A stretch of DNA of 64,000 nt, taken from the NCBI GenBank assembly GCA_012845835.1, contig JABAKD010000011.1, forward strand, positions 4,820,697 through 4,884,696, given 5' to 3'. Shown here in pieces: positions 52,376 to 62,967 of the stretch (position 1 is its first letter; each line of letters begins with the position of its first letter). The stretch comes from Undaria pinnatifida. Its lineage: Eukaryota; Sar; Phaeophyceae; Laminariales; Alariaceae. The position numbers and the translations under genes are program-made. The notes beneath the pieces are model-generated. The model searched no databases. It was not told the origin of the DNA and worked only from the letters and a program-made list of their open reading frames with translations.

Positions 52376-53200
52376 CGACGCGTGCAACGATAGAGGTATA
52401 CCTTTTTTTGGCGAAAACTTATTTTATGAAAATGACGGGTGGGGGGGCTCGTCAACCCTAGACCATCGAAAGCAAAATTATCATTTCGATTAAAAGAAAG
52501 GCACCATGTATGCTACGATAGAGGTGTACCTTTTTTTGGCGAAAATGGTTTCTGAATGACGGGCCTCCTTAACCCAAAATCGTCGGAAATTGGCCTTTTT
52601 CTATTTTTTTGGGGGGGCATGATTCTCGTCGTTCCACCTAGGCCACGGGATGTTTCATCCGGTGTAGCAGTTTTGTTTTTCTCCAAATCGAGGAAACTTG
52701 CCTCAGAGAAAGAAAGCGGTGCACCTCTGTCGTAGCACGCGCGCCGTAATTGTTTTCGGGGGTATGTGCCTCGTACTCGTAGACCGTAGCGGGTTTGTTC
52801 ATCGCTTCGCTCTTTCTTTTCAGTCGACTCACGAATACCTAGTTTTTTGCCTTGAAGGGCCCAAAAAAATTCCTCCCTTAAGTGGTTAAGAGCCTCAGCA
52901 AAAAAAAGAAAAAAAACAGTGCACCTCTCTACCGTAGCACGTGCTACGGTAGAGATGCACCACTTTTTTTTCTTAATACTACCCCTCACTTTCCGAGCTC
53001 AAGACCTCGCCCAAAAACTGATTTGGCAGGAAAAATAAAACTGCTACAAACCGAACGAAAAATCCCGTGGCCTGGGTACACAACGAGAATCACGCAAAAA
53101 AAAAAACGGTCCATTTCCAGCGATTTTGGGATAAGGAGCCCCGTCATTCAGAAAAAAAACAACCAAAAAAGAAAGTGCACTCTCTCTATCGCAGCATACT
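52376..53200. mobile_element. MITE family 1 cluster, head-to-head
   Basis: A 5' fragment (52376-52500), a complete plus copy (52507-52742), a 3' end (about 52860-52939) and a complete minus copy (52938-53200). The last two meet at CTACCGTAGCACGTGCTACG, so right ends face each other in a near-perfect palindrome of about 40 bp. Confidence 0.8.
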
Positions 53201-54180
53201 TCTTTACTTCGTTCCCGGCGAAGACTTGAAGACACATTCAACCCAGCCACGGCATAAAACCCAAAAATAAGCGCCACTACTGTTCGCCATGTTCGACACA
53301 GTGAGTTGAACAGCGAAGACAGCGGTGGCTTATCTTGCGGCAAAATGTAGAGCTCGTACCCCCGTCCGTAGCGAAGAGCGAGGGGGGGGGGGGGGGGTCA
53401 CGGACTAGGTATTAGGGCCAGGGCGCTGTAGGGCTGTCGATCGGAGCGAAAAAATCTATACGTGTTAAATCGCTCTCGGTGAAGCCGATTAATCTATAAT
53501 CCCGACCACCAATCATCCCCCTCTTCCCCCCCGGCTGGTAATGGCCAATACAGCCGGCGCGAATAAGTCGGCAATATTAACCTCTCCATTCTACTATTCC
53601 GATATCGATTGATTCGACCTTGAATGGTTTTACGGCTCTACCAGATTACTATGATACTTTTGCTTTAAGACCTCTGGCATAACTTGCCACGATAAAATGG
53701 TCGAAAACATCACACAGCCGAAAGGACACAGCCGAAAGGACAAAAGCATGCTGAAGGGAGGACAGTACTATATATACTTTGTGCATACAGCCGTAGATTT
53801 CCTCTTGTTTCCGAGGTTTTCTTCTTTCGGGAATGTTATGAGTGATCAACGTTGAAACTCATATACACTGTACATTGTCGGACGGCAATGCACAAATAAC
53901 AGTACTAACACACGAAGACATTACAAAAACACACCATTACATATTTCCAAAACAACTCTACTGGTACCACTGCGACCGCTTCGACACCTAAGGGACAGAC
54001 ACAACCCCCCCCCCCCCCCCCGCTATACCGATCGCTATCCTAGGAGGTACATGGTGGCCACAGACAGCGAAACAAGAAGGGGATACTCGTAGGATGAGCA
54101 AACAGTTTTTATGTAATGTTCGGAAAGAGCGCAATGAGCGCCCAAATGTTGGAGGTGTCTCTATTAGGAGTAGGAACGGT
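53201..54180. other. No gene recognised
   Basis: C-runs at 53382-53396 (as G) and 54006-54020. CACAGCCGAAAGGA is tandemly doubled at 53713. No product is seen. Confidence 0.3.
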
Positions 54181-54255
54181 GCTCCGTCTCGAAAGGAATG
54201 CGTGGTCAACGGTCACACGACTAAGGCAAGCAACAAGTGAGTACCCTCCCCCTCG

Positions 54256-54842
54256 CTAGAAGCATTCTACGATGATAGAGGTAACACTTGATTCGCGAAA
54301 AATAGATTTTGTGTAGATGACGTCATCCTGGACCCAAAACCGTCGGAACGCCGTTTCTTGTTGTGCAAAATGAACGTGTTTTTACACCTTGGCCATTATG
54401 GGTTTTCGTTTTCATCGGGTTGCATCTTCAGTTTTTGCATCAAAATCGGTTTTAGGGAGAGGCATGGCACAATAGACCTCCCTAAAAAGTGGTTAGGAGC
54501 CTCAGAAAAAAACAACGGTGCACCTCTACCGTACTATTATTACGGGAGACCCTGGTAAATAGGACCTACGGTGGACACAAAAACCTATATATTCATATAT
54601 TTTTACCAACAATATTTGGTCCTATTTACTATCGTCCTCCGTAAATAGCAGTATTAGTATTATTAGTAGTAGTATTAGTAGACATCCCTCAAGTGGTTAG
54701 GAGCCTCAGAAAAACAGCAGTGCACCTCTACCGTACCATTAGTACTATTATTAATAGTACTATTAGTACTAGTATTAGCGGACCTCCTTCAAGTGGTTAA
54801 GAGCCTCGGAAAAGACGGTGTTGCCTCTCCACCGTACTGTTA
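54256..54842 (+). mobile_element. MITE family 1 copy plus tandem copies of its 3' end
   Basis: 54256-54540 is a full copy (CATTCTACGATGATAGAGGT to GGTGCACCTCTACCGTACTA). Its last ~55 bp (CAAGTGGTTAGGAGCCTCAG to GCACCTCTACCGTAC) recur at 54689-54735 and 54790-54840, separated by (TAG/TATTAG)-rich linkers and a MITE family 2 copy. Confidence 0.75.
54541..54651 (+). mobile_element. MITE family 2
   Basis: About 110 bp with inverted ends: GGTAAATAGGACCTACGGTG at the left and TTTGGTCCTATTTACTATCG at the right. The same element lies inverted at 56363-56472. It carries no ORF. Confidence 0.8.
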
Positions 54843-55755
54843 GTACTATTAGCCCTACTGTGAATAGCATGTGTGTAAAAACTTCCGCCAAAACTCCGCG
54901 CTGTGCTACCTACGCAGGGGTTTTCTTTCATAAGAAAGAAAAAACAATCCGCGGTAACAAAAAGGCGTTGAAATGACGAAATAACAACGTACCGGGTATA
55001 ATAGAGGGGAAACAAAAACCAAAGCCCCGCCGCGATCCTCTGCAGCAGTGACAGCCGTTTGTTAGACTCGGTTGTGTATGGCCGTTGTGTATCGATCACA
55101 TTGAGCACCCATTGCCATTAGTAACACCTTTTCATGTTTTCGCTACAGCGTGCATCATACCACAAGACACCTTTTTTTTTAGGAAGAAACTGGGCTGCTA
55201 AAAATAATACAGCCCCAAGCTGTATTCCATTTCTTTGGGAATGGGCGTACACGCAAAATCAGGCTCACTCAACCGCTCTCGGATTTCTTATATTCTTGGC
55301 AGTTCTCAGCCGTGGCCTTCTTGTTGCTCTTTTTTTTTCTCAGTCTATCCACGTCGCTCGGCGTTTGCACTACTGCTGTCCCCATTGCCGAGAAAATCAG
55401 CTTTGAAATTCAATTCGCCCGGAGGGGCGTGTTGTCTTGCGCGGAATCGCAGCCAAATCATGCACTTCAAAATCGTAACACAGTGGGGTGGGCACCCCCC
55501 GACGTAACCCCTTTATAGTTGGAAACCCGTTATTGGGGACAAGTTACTTGGAATTAGTATAGGCAGGGGTGTGGGGGCTCTAAACGGGTTTCGAGGCCTT
55601 CGGAACAGGACAGTGTCACCGCTCTTATCTCCGTGCCGCTCTATTCTTGGATTGGGCATCATGTGGGTTTTAGTTACAAGACGTGACAAGCCGATTCGAC
55701 GGCTCTTAAGTCCGTTTTCTCTTATTTTGGGCGCTCTTAAATCGGGTAGCCACTG
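54843..55755. other. No gene recognised
   Basis: 55505-55590 resembles 4165-4230. Plus frames of about 90 codons (55134-55406, 55235-55507) are hydrophobic in part but have no motif or splice support. Confidence 0.35.
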
Positions 55756-56115
55756 TATAGCCGGTCCCCCCGGTGGTCTGGTGGTCAACCTCGAACGCTA
55801 CTGAGGTTGGAGTCAGGGGTTCAAATCCCGGTATTATGGAGATTTTTATTTTCTAGAGAGACGCCAACTACCGAGACAACTACCGAGAGCGCTTTATTAC
55901 GTGGGTAAGCACAATTCGACGCGAGTCGACGAGGGAAGAAAGCGCTGAATACTTCTCACGATAAAAACGAAGGCGTGTACGGTAGTGGGGGAGGGGGGGC
56001 ACGAGCCTGCGTAGTGACCCTGGGACTGGGTTACGTCTAAGGAGGGAGAAGGAGGAAGAAAAAGTGCAAAGAATATAAGTAGATTATGTGATGAGCAAAG
56101 AAAAGGGAAAAAAAA
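55756..56115 (+). mobile_element. SINE-B, full-length copy
   Basis: GTCCCCCCGGTGGTCTGGTG (box A region), GGGGTTCAAATCCCGG (good box B), AATTCGACGCGAGTCGACGA, GATAAAAACGAAGGCGTGTA and an A-rich end near 56100. Confidence 0.8.
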
Positions 56116-57000
56116 ACTGTTGCACCGTTCAACCAACGTTGGAATTGCAAAACAGACTCGATGTCAGTCACAACGTCTTTACCGGCTAGATTACGAGCAG
56201 TGATCGAAGTTGAAGCTGATGCTGCAACTCACATTGTCGGGTGGCAATTATAACACTTAAGTACTCTTGTCCATAAAATACAAGCAACGGTATGTACCAA
56301 TTAGAACCAGTACGTTGCTTGTATTTACGGACGGAGTGGTAACAATAATTATAAAAATACTATTTACGGAGGACGACAGTAAATAGGACCAAATACTGTT
56401 GGTAAAAATACATGAATATATAGATTTTTGTCTCCACCGTAGGTCCTATTTACTAGGGTCCCCCGCAAATAACTCGAATATTCGACCTGATCAACAGTCC
56501 TACGAGTACAAAACAAGTTCGTAGTGGTTGTTATTCGCCTTCATATTCATATCATCACATTAACTAGTGATTCAGCGGTTCCTTCGTCTAAACCGACGGC
56601 ATCTACAGTATTAGCACGCGCACTCCTATCCTTCCACACCTCGGACAGAAAATGAACTAGATCATTACATCGTTTAGATCACCAGAATATGTAGATCATC
56701 AGATCATATAGATCATCCACAGTAGATCCTGTACCTGCCGTTCTGAGATGTTGTGCAGGATCTGTACTAGGATCTGTACCTAGATAGAGTACATATCCAA
56801 CCCTAGAAACATTTGTTAGATCATACAGATCGTACGGCTCCCACCCGGTACCATGAGGTATAGGCCGTACAGATCCTCCCCGAAATATCTACATCATCAA
56901 GTGGGGATCGGTGATCGGTCCGACAGGTGTGTACTTCTCATATATTACAGAGACTCCGTAGTGATCCAAGTTTACTACTTTCCAGTTCCGCTCGTGGCAG
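56116..57000. repeat. No gene; MITE family 2 copy and GATC-rich repeats
   Basis: 56363-56472 is MITE family 2 in reverse. 56650-56890 carries repeated AGATCATNNAGATCAT and GATC(C/T)TGTACC motifs of irregular spacing. Confidence 0.6.
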
Positions 57001-57600
57001 GTTTGTACAAAAAACGTCCGTTTGGACAACAAGCCATGGTCACACGAGGTGTGTTCTCTTCTCCCCCCCCCGGTGTTTGCTCTTCATTTTCATCGTACTG
57101 TACTAGGTACTTCCTCGATCGTTCCGATACATGTTCGACAAAGAGACTCCGCAGTCATCAAGTTTACTTTCCAGCTCAACTCGCGGGAGGTCTGTACCCT
57201 CAACGGTTTTCTGGGTAAACCGCGGTCACAGGAGGCGTCTTCCCCTGTGCTTGCCTTCACTTTTATCGTACTCCGGGTTGTCTCGATCTTTCTCCTTATG
57301 TACGTATGTACGACCGAGAAAAAGTCTCAAGTCCAAATCAAGGTTACCTTCCAGCTCAACTCGCGGGAGGTCTGTACCCTCAACGGCTTTCTGGACAAAA
57401 GTCCTGGGCACCGGAGGTATCTGCCGTTGTCCCGCTCGTTACGTGCCTCCATGTTTATCGCGCAGGGGGTTGAGCATTACCACTGCCCATCGAGTTTCAT
57501 CGAACTTCTTTGCTAACTCACGCCCTCGCGCTTGCGGCAAGTCATTTTTCGCACACAAGAAAATCGCCCTAATGCGTGCTTGAGGGGGGGAGGGGGGGGG
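57001..57600 (-). mobile_element. Three stacked SINE-A copies
   Basis: ACTTTCCAGCTCAACTCGCG-type starts at about 56978, 57166 and 57347, each followed by GGTTTTCTGG/GACAA..CC..GGTCA, a CTTCA-TTTTATCG block and, in the last copy, the CGAACTTCTTTGCTAACTCA and CTCGAACTC (box B) end. The first two appear truncated before the tRNA-like head. Confidence 0.65.
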
Positions 57601-58068
57601 CTCGAACTCGCCAAATCCAGGGCTTTTCACGGCACGGATTCCTTCTCGCGGTTTGGACCGGGTCATAGTGACCCGGCCCGTCCCGTGATGTTTGAACAAC
57701 CTCTTGACCCGACCGGACTCGACCAGTGAGATTTCCATTACCTCCTCACCTAACCAGACTCAAACCGCGGGTTTTCGAAGCACCTTCTGACCCGACCCGC
57801 GGGCAGGGTCATGACCAGTCAAAAGCTGTATGGCGAACTCGACCTTAGCAGTTACGAGGTATGCATTACGAGGTATGCATACGACTGAACCACCGGGGAC
57901 AGTTGCGACGGAGATACTCCGTACGGTACTTTCCAGTTTAACTGAGGTGGGAGCTTTCTACCCTCACCAGCCATCTTGAAGTACTTTTTCTGTTTTGGAA
58001 TACACGACATACTCTTAATTGGGGACAGACGACAAGGATGTTACTGTCGGCGCTCGTGAAGCCACGCG
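57601..58068. other. No gene; CCCGACC-type repeats
   Basis: GACCCG(A/G)CC variants recur at 57657-57820. GTTACGAGGTATGCAT is doubled at 57850. Confidence 0.4.
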
Positions 58069-58110
58069 CTACTACTACGACTACTACTACCACTACTACT
58101 ACCCCTACTA

Positions 58111-58144
<34 letters not shown>

Positions 58145-58165
58145 ACTATTATTACTATTATACTA
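58069..58165. repeat. (CTA)n microsatellite
   Basis: CTACTACGACTACTACTACC and continuing triplets to about 58146, then TATTATTACTATTATAC. Confidence 0.95.
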
Positions 58166-58272
58166 CTCTGTAGGAATATTACTTCCGTTTGGAATATCGA
58201 CGCGTTGGTTCTGACGACTTTACGTCGTATCATACATATATCATACATACTATATATCATATATAATACCAG

Positions 58273-58382
58273 TTTTTTTTTTTTTTTTTTTATTATCCTC
58301 CGGCGGATGGGGAAAAATAAAGCTTTAGCTCACCACACTTCTGCGTATTTTCATACGCGTCGTAATACGAGGTATAATTTTA
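58273..58382 (-). mobile_element. A-tailed repeat G copy
   Basis: T-run, ATCCTCCGGCGGATGGGGAA, AGCTTTAGCTCACCACACTT and CGTATTTTCATACGCGTCGT, matching 34205-34292. Confidence 0.85.
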
Positions 58383-58439
58383 AAGACTGAACGTCTTCGC
58401 ATCACCCTGTTGAACCCTGGTACAGTTAATAGCCAGTAC

Positions 58440-58570
58440 TAAGGAGAGTCGCCGACCTATCCTTCATGAGGACATACACTCCCCGTAACACGCGCGATCG
58501 CAGTACCACACACAGCTTGCAAACACGAAGTTTCGACGAAATCCTCGATCTCACAACTGTGGTTTATTTT
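58440..58570 (-). repeat. Repeat C copy
   Basis: GGAGAGTCGCCGACCTATCC, CACACACAGCTTGCAAACAC and GACGAAATCCTCGATCTCAC in reverse orientation. Confidence 0.75.
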
Positions 58571-59450
58571 TACCTGCTGCGGTGTATTTTCAATGTCGAA
58601 AAAAAAAACATGTAGATCCGGGCGACAGATGGTGCACACGACATAACCTGTGGACAGTTCGGGCACCGATATAGTCGGTAGCAACGACAAACAAGAATGC
58701 CGGGTCACAGGCTGCATTCGCTGTTTCGGAAAGGGTCCGTTCCATACTGATGCTGCTACTATTAACAGGTCTCTTGAAACCAAAAAAAGCGTAAAAAGCG
58801 GACCCAGGCAATGACTACTAATTTCGTTTTCTTTTTTCACTCCATCGCCACTTACAACCGTCACCCTCTTACACTTGTTTTCCTACTCCTTAAGCACAAC
58901 ACGGTTCCCGAATTTTCTTGATTTTTTTTCAGACGCGTCTTAACCCCATTGAAGCTGCAGAGACTGAAAATCGACTACGAAAAAAAACGACCATGTGCGG
59001 CATCGGCCACTGCTGGTTGGCGATGATAACGCATGCAAACACTCACTCGCACGGGACGGGGGTGCAGCACGGCCCCTACCAGTACTGCTGCGCGCTCACA
59101 GCTAGTCGCGGACGCTTAAAAAAAATCCTAACAAATGTCGGGGGGGGGGGGGGCTCGCTGTACTTCAATCAAGTCCCAAAAGAGTTTACCGTTCAGAACG
59201 GTACCCACGTTTTTGGAGACAAACTATAATTGTTGGGGATTTTGTGTGGGATGCGCCTCTTGCAGCGGCAAAAGCATCCATTATCCGCAGATTTTTTTCT
59301 CAGGTTTCGCTCGTTTAGTTGTTGATTGATGCCCTGTACTGCCTGTTGAGTACCCGGTACACGAGACGACTCGCGGGTGGCTAGCTTGTCCATCCTGCCG
59401 GAGAAACCATGCCGCCTGCCAAGTACGGGTTCCCCCATACTGAGGTAGTA
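58571..59450. other. No gene recognised
   Basis: A plus frame of 103 codons at 58918-59229 and a minus frame of 135 codons (58457-58864) have no motif. Poly-G lies at 59140-59151. Confidence 0.3.
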
Positions 59451-59759
59451 ACCGGTCGCCCTGGTGGCGTATCCGGTTATCCTCGAGCCTGGTCAGTTTC
59501 GTGAGTTCGAGCCCCGCCGAGAGCATACTCGTATAAATTCGTTGGAATTTTTTCTTGTGCGCAAATTGACTTGTGGAAAACGCGAGAGCGTGAGTTAGCA
59601 ACACTCGATGGAAAAAATCGACGAGCAGTGGGATTGCTCCATATGCGCGATAAAAATTGAAGGCACGAACCGGGGGGGAGAAGGGACGACACCTACCTGT
59701 GACCACGGCTTTGTCCAGAAGCTGGAAAGTAAAAGTGCGGAAAAAAAAAAAAAAAAAAA
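59451..59759 (+). mobile_element. SINE-A, reference full-length copy
   Basis: tRNA-like head: box A CTGGTGGCGTATCCGGTTAT, box B GAGTTCGAGCCCCG, spacing about 35 nt. Body GCGAGAGCGTGAGTTAGCAA, GCGCGATAAAAATTGAAGGC, TGTGACCACGGCTTTGTCCA, and an A20 tail. About 310 bp with all parts of a tRNA-derived SINE. It cannot be a functional tRNA because the acceptor ends do not pair by eye. Confidence 0.85.
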
Positions 59760-59769
59760 TGGGTGAAGC

Positions 59770-59890
59770 GGTACATCCCTAATATTTTTTTCTTCTTTTT
59801 TTTTGCAAACCTTCATTTTCCAGCTTCTGGACAAGCCGTGGTCAGAGGTGTCATCCCTTCTCCTCCCCGGTTCTTGACTTCAATTTAAGG
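59770..59890 (-). mobile_element. SINE-A 3' half, tail-to-tail with the previous copy
   Basis: TTTTCCAGCTTCTGGACAAG, CCGTGGTCAGAGGTGTCATC and CCCTTCTCCTCCCCGGTTCT are the SINE-A 3' half in reverse, beginning within 60 bp of the other copy's A-tail. Confidence 0.8.
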
Positions 59891-60261
59891 TGACCACAGT
59901 CGCTTGGCGAGACTGGGGAATCGCGCTCATAGGTTGGAACGAATAAGGCGGCTTCCCCCAATAAGGCGGCCATGCTGCTCTGGCACGCCACCGCGTCATT
60001 GGGGGAGCCCTACTGCGGTATTAACCCATTTCCAACTCCCTGTTTTTTTCAATGTTTTCGTGGTCTAACTCCAAGTGGTTTGTCCCCGTGTCAGGACTGT
60101 GGTGCTAACACGGTCAACAGCACAATACGAGAGTACTGCTGTCGGTAGGGACAGCTCGCGCTATCGCTATATATCACGGGAACTTAAAGGACACGCCGGA
60201 AAACCAGCTGGATTGCGGACACAATTGAGTTAAATCAACACAGGGGTGTGCATGAAAACAC
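59891..60261. other. No gene recognised
   Basis: TTCCCCCAATAAGGCGG is partly inverted in TCATTGGGGGAGCC (59955-60010). A diverged unit of the 47.1-kb minisatellite is inverted near 60045-60100. Confidence 0.4.
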
Positions 60262-60318
60262 GTGCATAAGTTTGGTGAGCATAAGGTTTATTTGTCCCCA
60301 TCCGCCGGAGGATGTAGT
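60262..60318 (+). mobile_element. A-tailed repeat G, 3' end without tail
   Basis: GGTGAGCATAAGGTTTATTT and GTCCCCATCCGCCGGAGGAT, the only plus-orientation copy of repeat G here. GAGTTAAATCAACAC upstream (60228) also matches sequence beyond the 34.2-kb copy. Confidence 0.7.
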
Positions 60319-61475
60319 CGTAGTTATACACATGTTTACGCTTCCGCACGTAGTGATCTTAATTTTCTGACTTTTGTCTGCCGTATTTCGCGATCGAGAC
60401 TAAAACCGCACATCGTCTGACGGCCGGCATGCGTAAGATCAGTATCAGTAGTCCTACACACGGTGCGCGCGGAGCGAGATCGACTGAAACTGACACGGAA
60501 AGCAGAGAGGGGCACCATCATGATACCTGCCTGCATGCGCTTGCGTGGGACTGATCGGGAGCATGCAGCAGTGAATGCCACGGGGTTTTAGAGTTAAGCC
60601 TAGGTCTGGTCGGGTCGGCCGACGCATTAACCGCAGCAGACGTTACTACATATGGCACGAGTAGTACATTCCGTTTCCCCTTTTCGGCGGTAGGTAATGC
60701 GAAAAACCGACAAAACAATACCGGGGTATGATACATTAATACTAAGTAATATCTTCTGTTATGGCTCCAAGTTTTTTTTTTTCTTCATTTTATGAGTCGA
60801 GTCTATATTCTACGTCGTGCAATGCTCCGCATCGGGGTTGTTGTTGTCCTTGACGTTATTGATTCTGATGCTCATGATAAAAGTCGATGCTGTTGATGTT
60901 GTTGTCGGTGTTGATGTTTATATTGTTGATGTTGTTACTGATGTTGGTATTCCTGTGGCAGTTTTTTTTCACGTCTACTCTAATCGCCACTATCGTATCT
61001 ACAATATCTGTCGTCCGTGGTCGCAATACGGTTTCAAATGCTCAAACGCTCAACGGGAGGGACTGCACGGAAACAATCGATTGGAAATAATCATTATTAG
61101 CGCCGCTCTGTCCTCGGCCCCGTTAAGTTCGGGCAATGGCCGCGCATACCATTTGGCTTGAGACAACATGGTTGAATGACATATGTTCTCGTTTTTTGGA
61201 ACAGGACACCAAAAATCAAATGTTTACGTCAACACGCGTTTTCCACTTGTACCACAATCGTTTTCTCGCCGAGTCTTTTTTTCTTTCGCACGAGGACAAA
61301 TGGACTCGCGTTCTCCCATATCAAATATATCGTATACCTCAATCCTCCCGGAGCCAGAAAAAAAATCGGGACGCCTACAACGTCGGTGCGATTTTTTTTG
61401 CGAATTATTGTAGGAGATCCGTTTTATTTTTGTTGGTGCGCATTTTGTTGGTTCGCATCTACCAAAAAGTGATGG
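60319..61475. other. No gene recognised
   Basis: TTGTTGATGTTG-type triplet-like sequence at 60838-60950 gives hydrophobic frames. Plus frames at 61136-61600 have no motif. Confidence 0.3.
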
Positions 61476-61480
61476 TTGGC

Positions 61481-61515
<35 letters not shown>

Positions 61516-61518
61516 CCT
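61476..61518. repeat. (CAA)n microsatellite
   Basis: Fourteen uninterrupted CAA/AAC triplets. Confidence 0.95.
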
Positions 61519-61804
61519 TTATATCCCCAACAATAATCCTAGCCTCAACCCTGACCCAACTCGGAGCCACTTGGTAGTTGATAAAAATAATATTCCGTAA
61601 CTGCGGACCACGAGTTGCCTCCTTCACCAATCATATAGGTCGTAGCAAAATAAAGTCGGCATATATAGAAAATAATTTTTGATCGATATCACAGTTGAAG
61701 TGTACTTTTCATTATGAAATATATAAAACATATCCTAATATAAAGTCAGAATATATATACGAGCTGGGCCGGGCAAGAAGCTGAAAAAAGCTTGATTTCG
61801 CTCT

Positions 61805-62072
61805 GCCCCGCTCAATTTTTCGAGTTCGGATCTGAAAATTTGAGACGTGATTCTTATCAAGCTTACAAAAACACTGAATGCTGATCAATTTTTTTTTTTT
61901 TTTTTTCGGAGCATTTTCCCTCGATTTCATGATTTCAGAATTCTTTTGACCCGCCGTAAGTCCGGAAGATTTTTTTTTTTTCGAGGTGATCAACATTGAG
62001 TGTGTTGGAAATATTGATACGAATCACGTGTCAAAATTTCAGGTCCGAACTCGAAAAACTGAGCGGGGCACC
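61805..62072. mobile_element. Inverted-repeat element (~268 bp)
   Basis: GCCCCGCTCAATTTTTCGAG (then TTCGGATCTGAAAATTTGAG) at the left is inverted at 62023-62071, about 47 bp with few mismatches. The centre has poly-T tracts and no ORF. It fits a MITE, though the target duplication is unclear. Confidence 0.65.
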
Positions 62073-62597
62073 GCGAATTTGTGATTCACCTCTGCCGTGA
62101 GCAAAATTCCCACCATCGATTCGGTGGCGAATACGCCCTCCACTGTCCCAGTAATGTCATGTTTGCACTTGGAGAAGCTCGTGCAATGCGTGCGCATTGC
62201 ATTTCAAGACGTTTGGGTTCAGCTGCAACAGGAATACACGGTGATAAAATCTGTTTTATTAGTATGATAGGTACTTTACTGCGCAGCAGGCTGGCTACAT
62301 TCTTGTTTCACTCCACGAGAATAACTTCGGAATGACGCGTACGAATGCTCGCGCTGGTCATTTCTCGTACAAAAAACGCCCGGATCATTCCAAACAATAC
62401 TCGTACGCTATCGCGAGCACTCCCTGTATGTAAGAACACCCCTATATGAACACGAGCAACCAGCAACGGGATCCTACCGCAACCTGCAAGTACTTGCATC
62501 TACCGGGCAGACGCCACTTCGACACCTTGGGAGAATTCATTCGTTTCATCAGACCCACCACGCACCATCACACAGCGATCAAATACAGTCAGTAAAA
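62073..62597. other. No gene recognised
   Basis: Nothing supported by motif or repeat match. Confidence 0.3.
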
Positions 62598-62840
62598 CAG
62601 CGGTCTGCACAGGTGCTGCACAGCAGCAGTGGAGACTGCTGTAAAACAGCTGTCTGCACAGGTCCTGCACAGCAGCAGTGGAGACAGCTGTAAAACAGCG
62701 GTCTGCACTGCTGCTGCACAGCAGCAGTGGAGACTGCTGTAAAACAGCGGTCTGCACAGGTGCTGCACAGCAGCAGTGGAGACTGCTGTAAAACAGCGGT
62801 CTGCACAGGTGCTGCACAGCAGCAGTGGAGACTGCTGCAT
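62598..62840. repeat. 49-bp minisatellite, five units
   Basis: CGGTCTGCACAGGTGCTGCA followed by CAGCAGCAGTGGAGACTGCT and GTAAAACAG, with single-base variants. The unit length is not a multiple of three and no stop occurs in any minus frame, so three overlapping minus frames stay open through it. Confidence 0.95.
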
Positions 62841-62967
62841 GTGTGCGCTGGTAAACAAACGTACAGGTCACGGAATACAACACTACAGCGGCAGCGCATG
62901 TGGTACAGCAACGTAAGGAGCGCTGCAACTCGTTGTTGAGCAGTTGTTCGGTATGCACGGGTGCGCA

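Noticed and set aside
59451-59525. Functional tRNA gene
   Set aside because: A and B boxes are present, but the acceptor and anticodon stems do not pair by eye, and the same head is attached to an A-tailed body in several copies.
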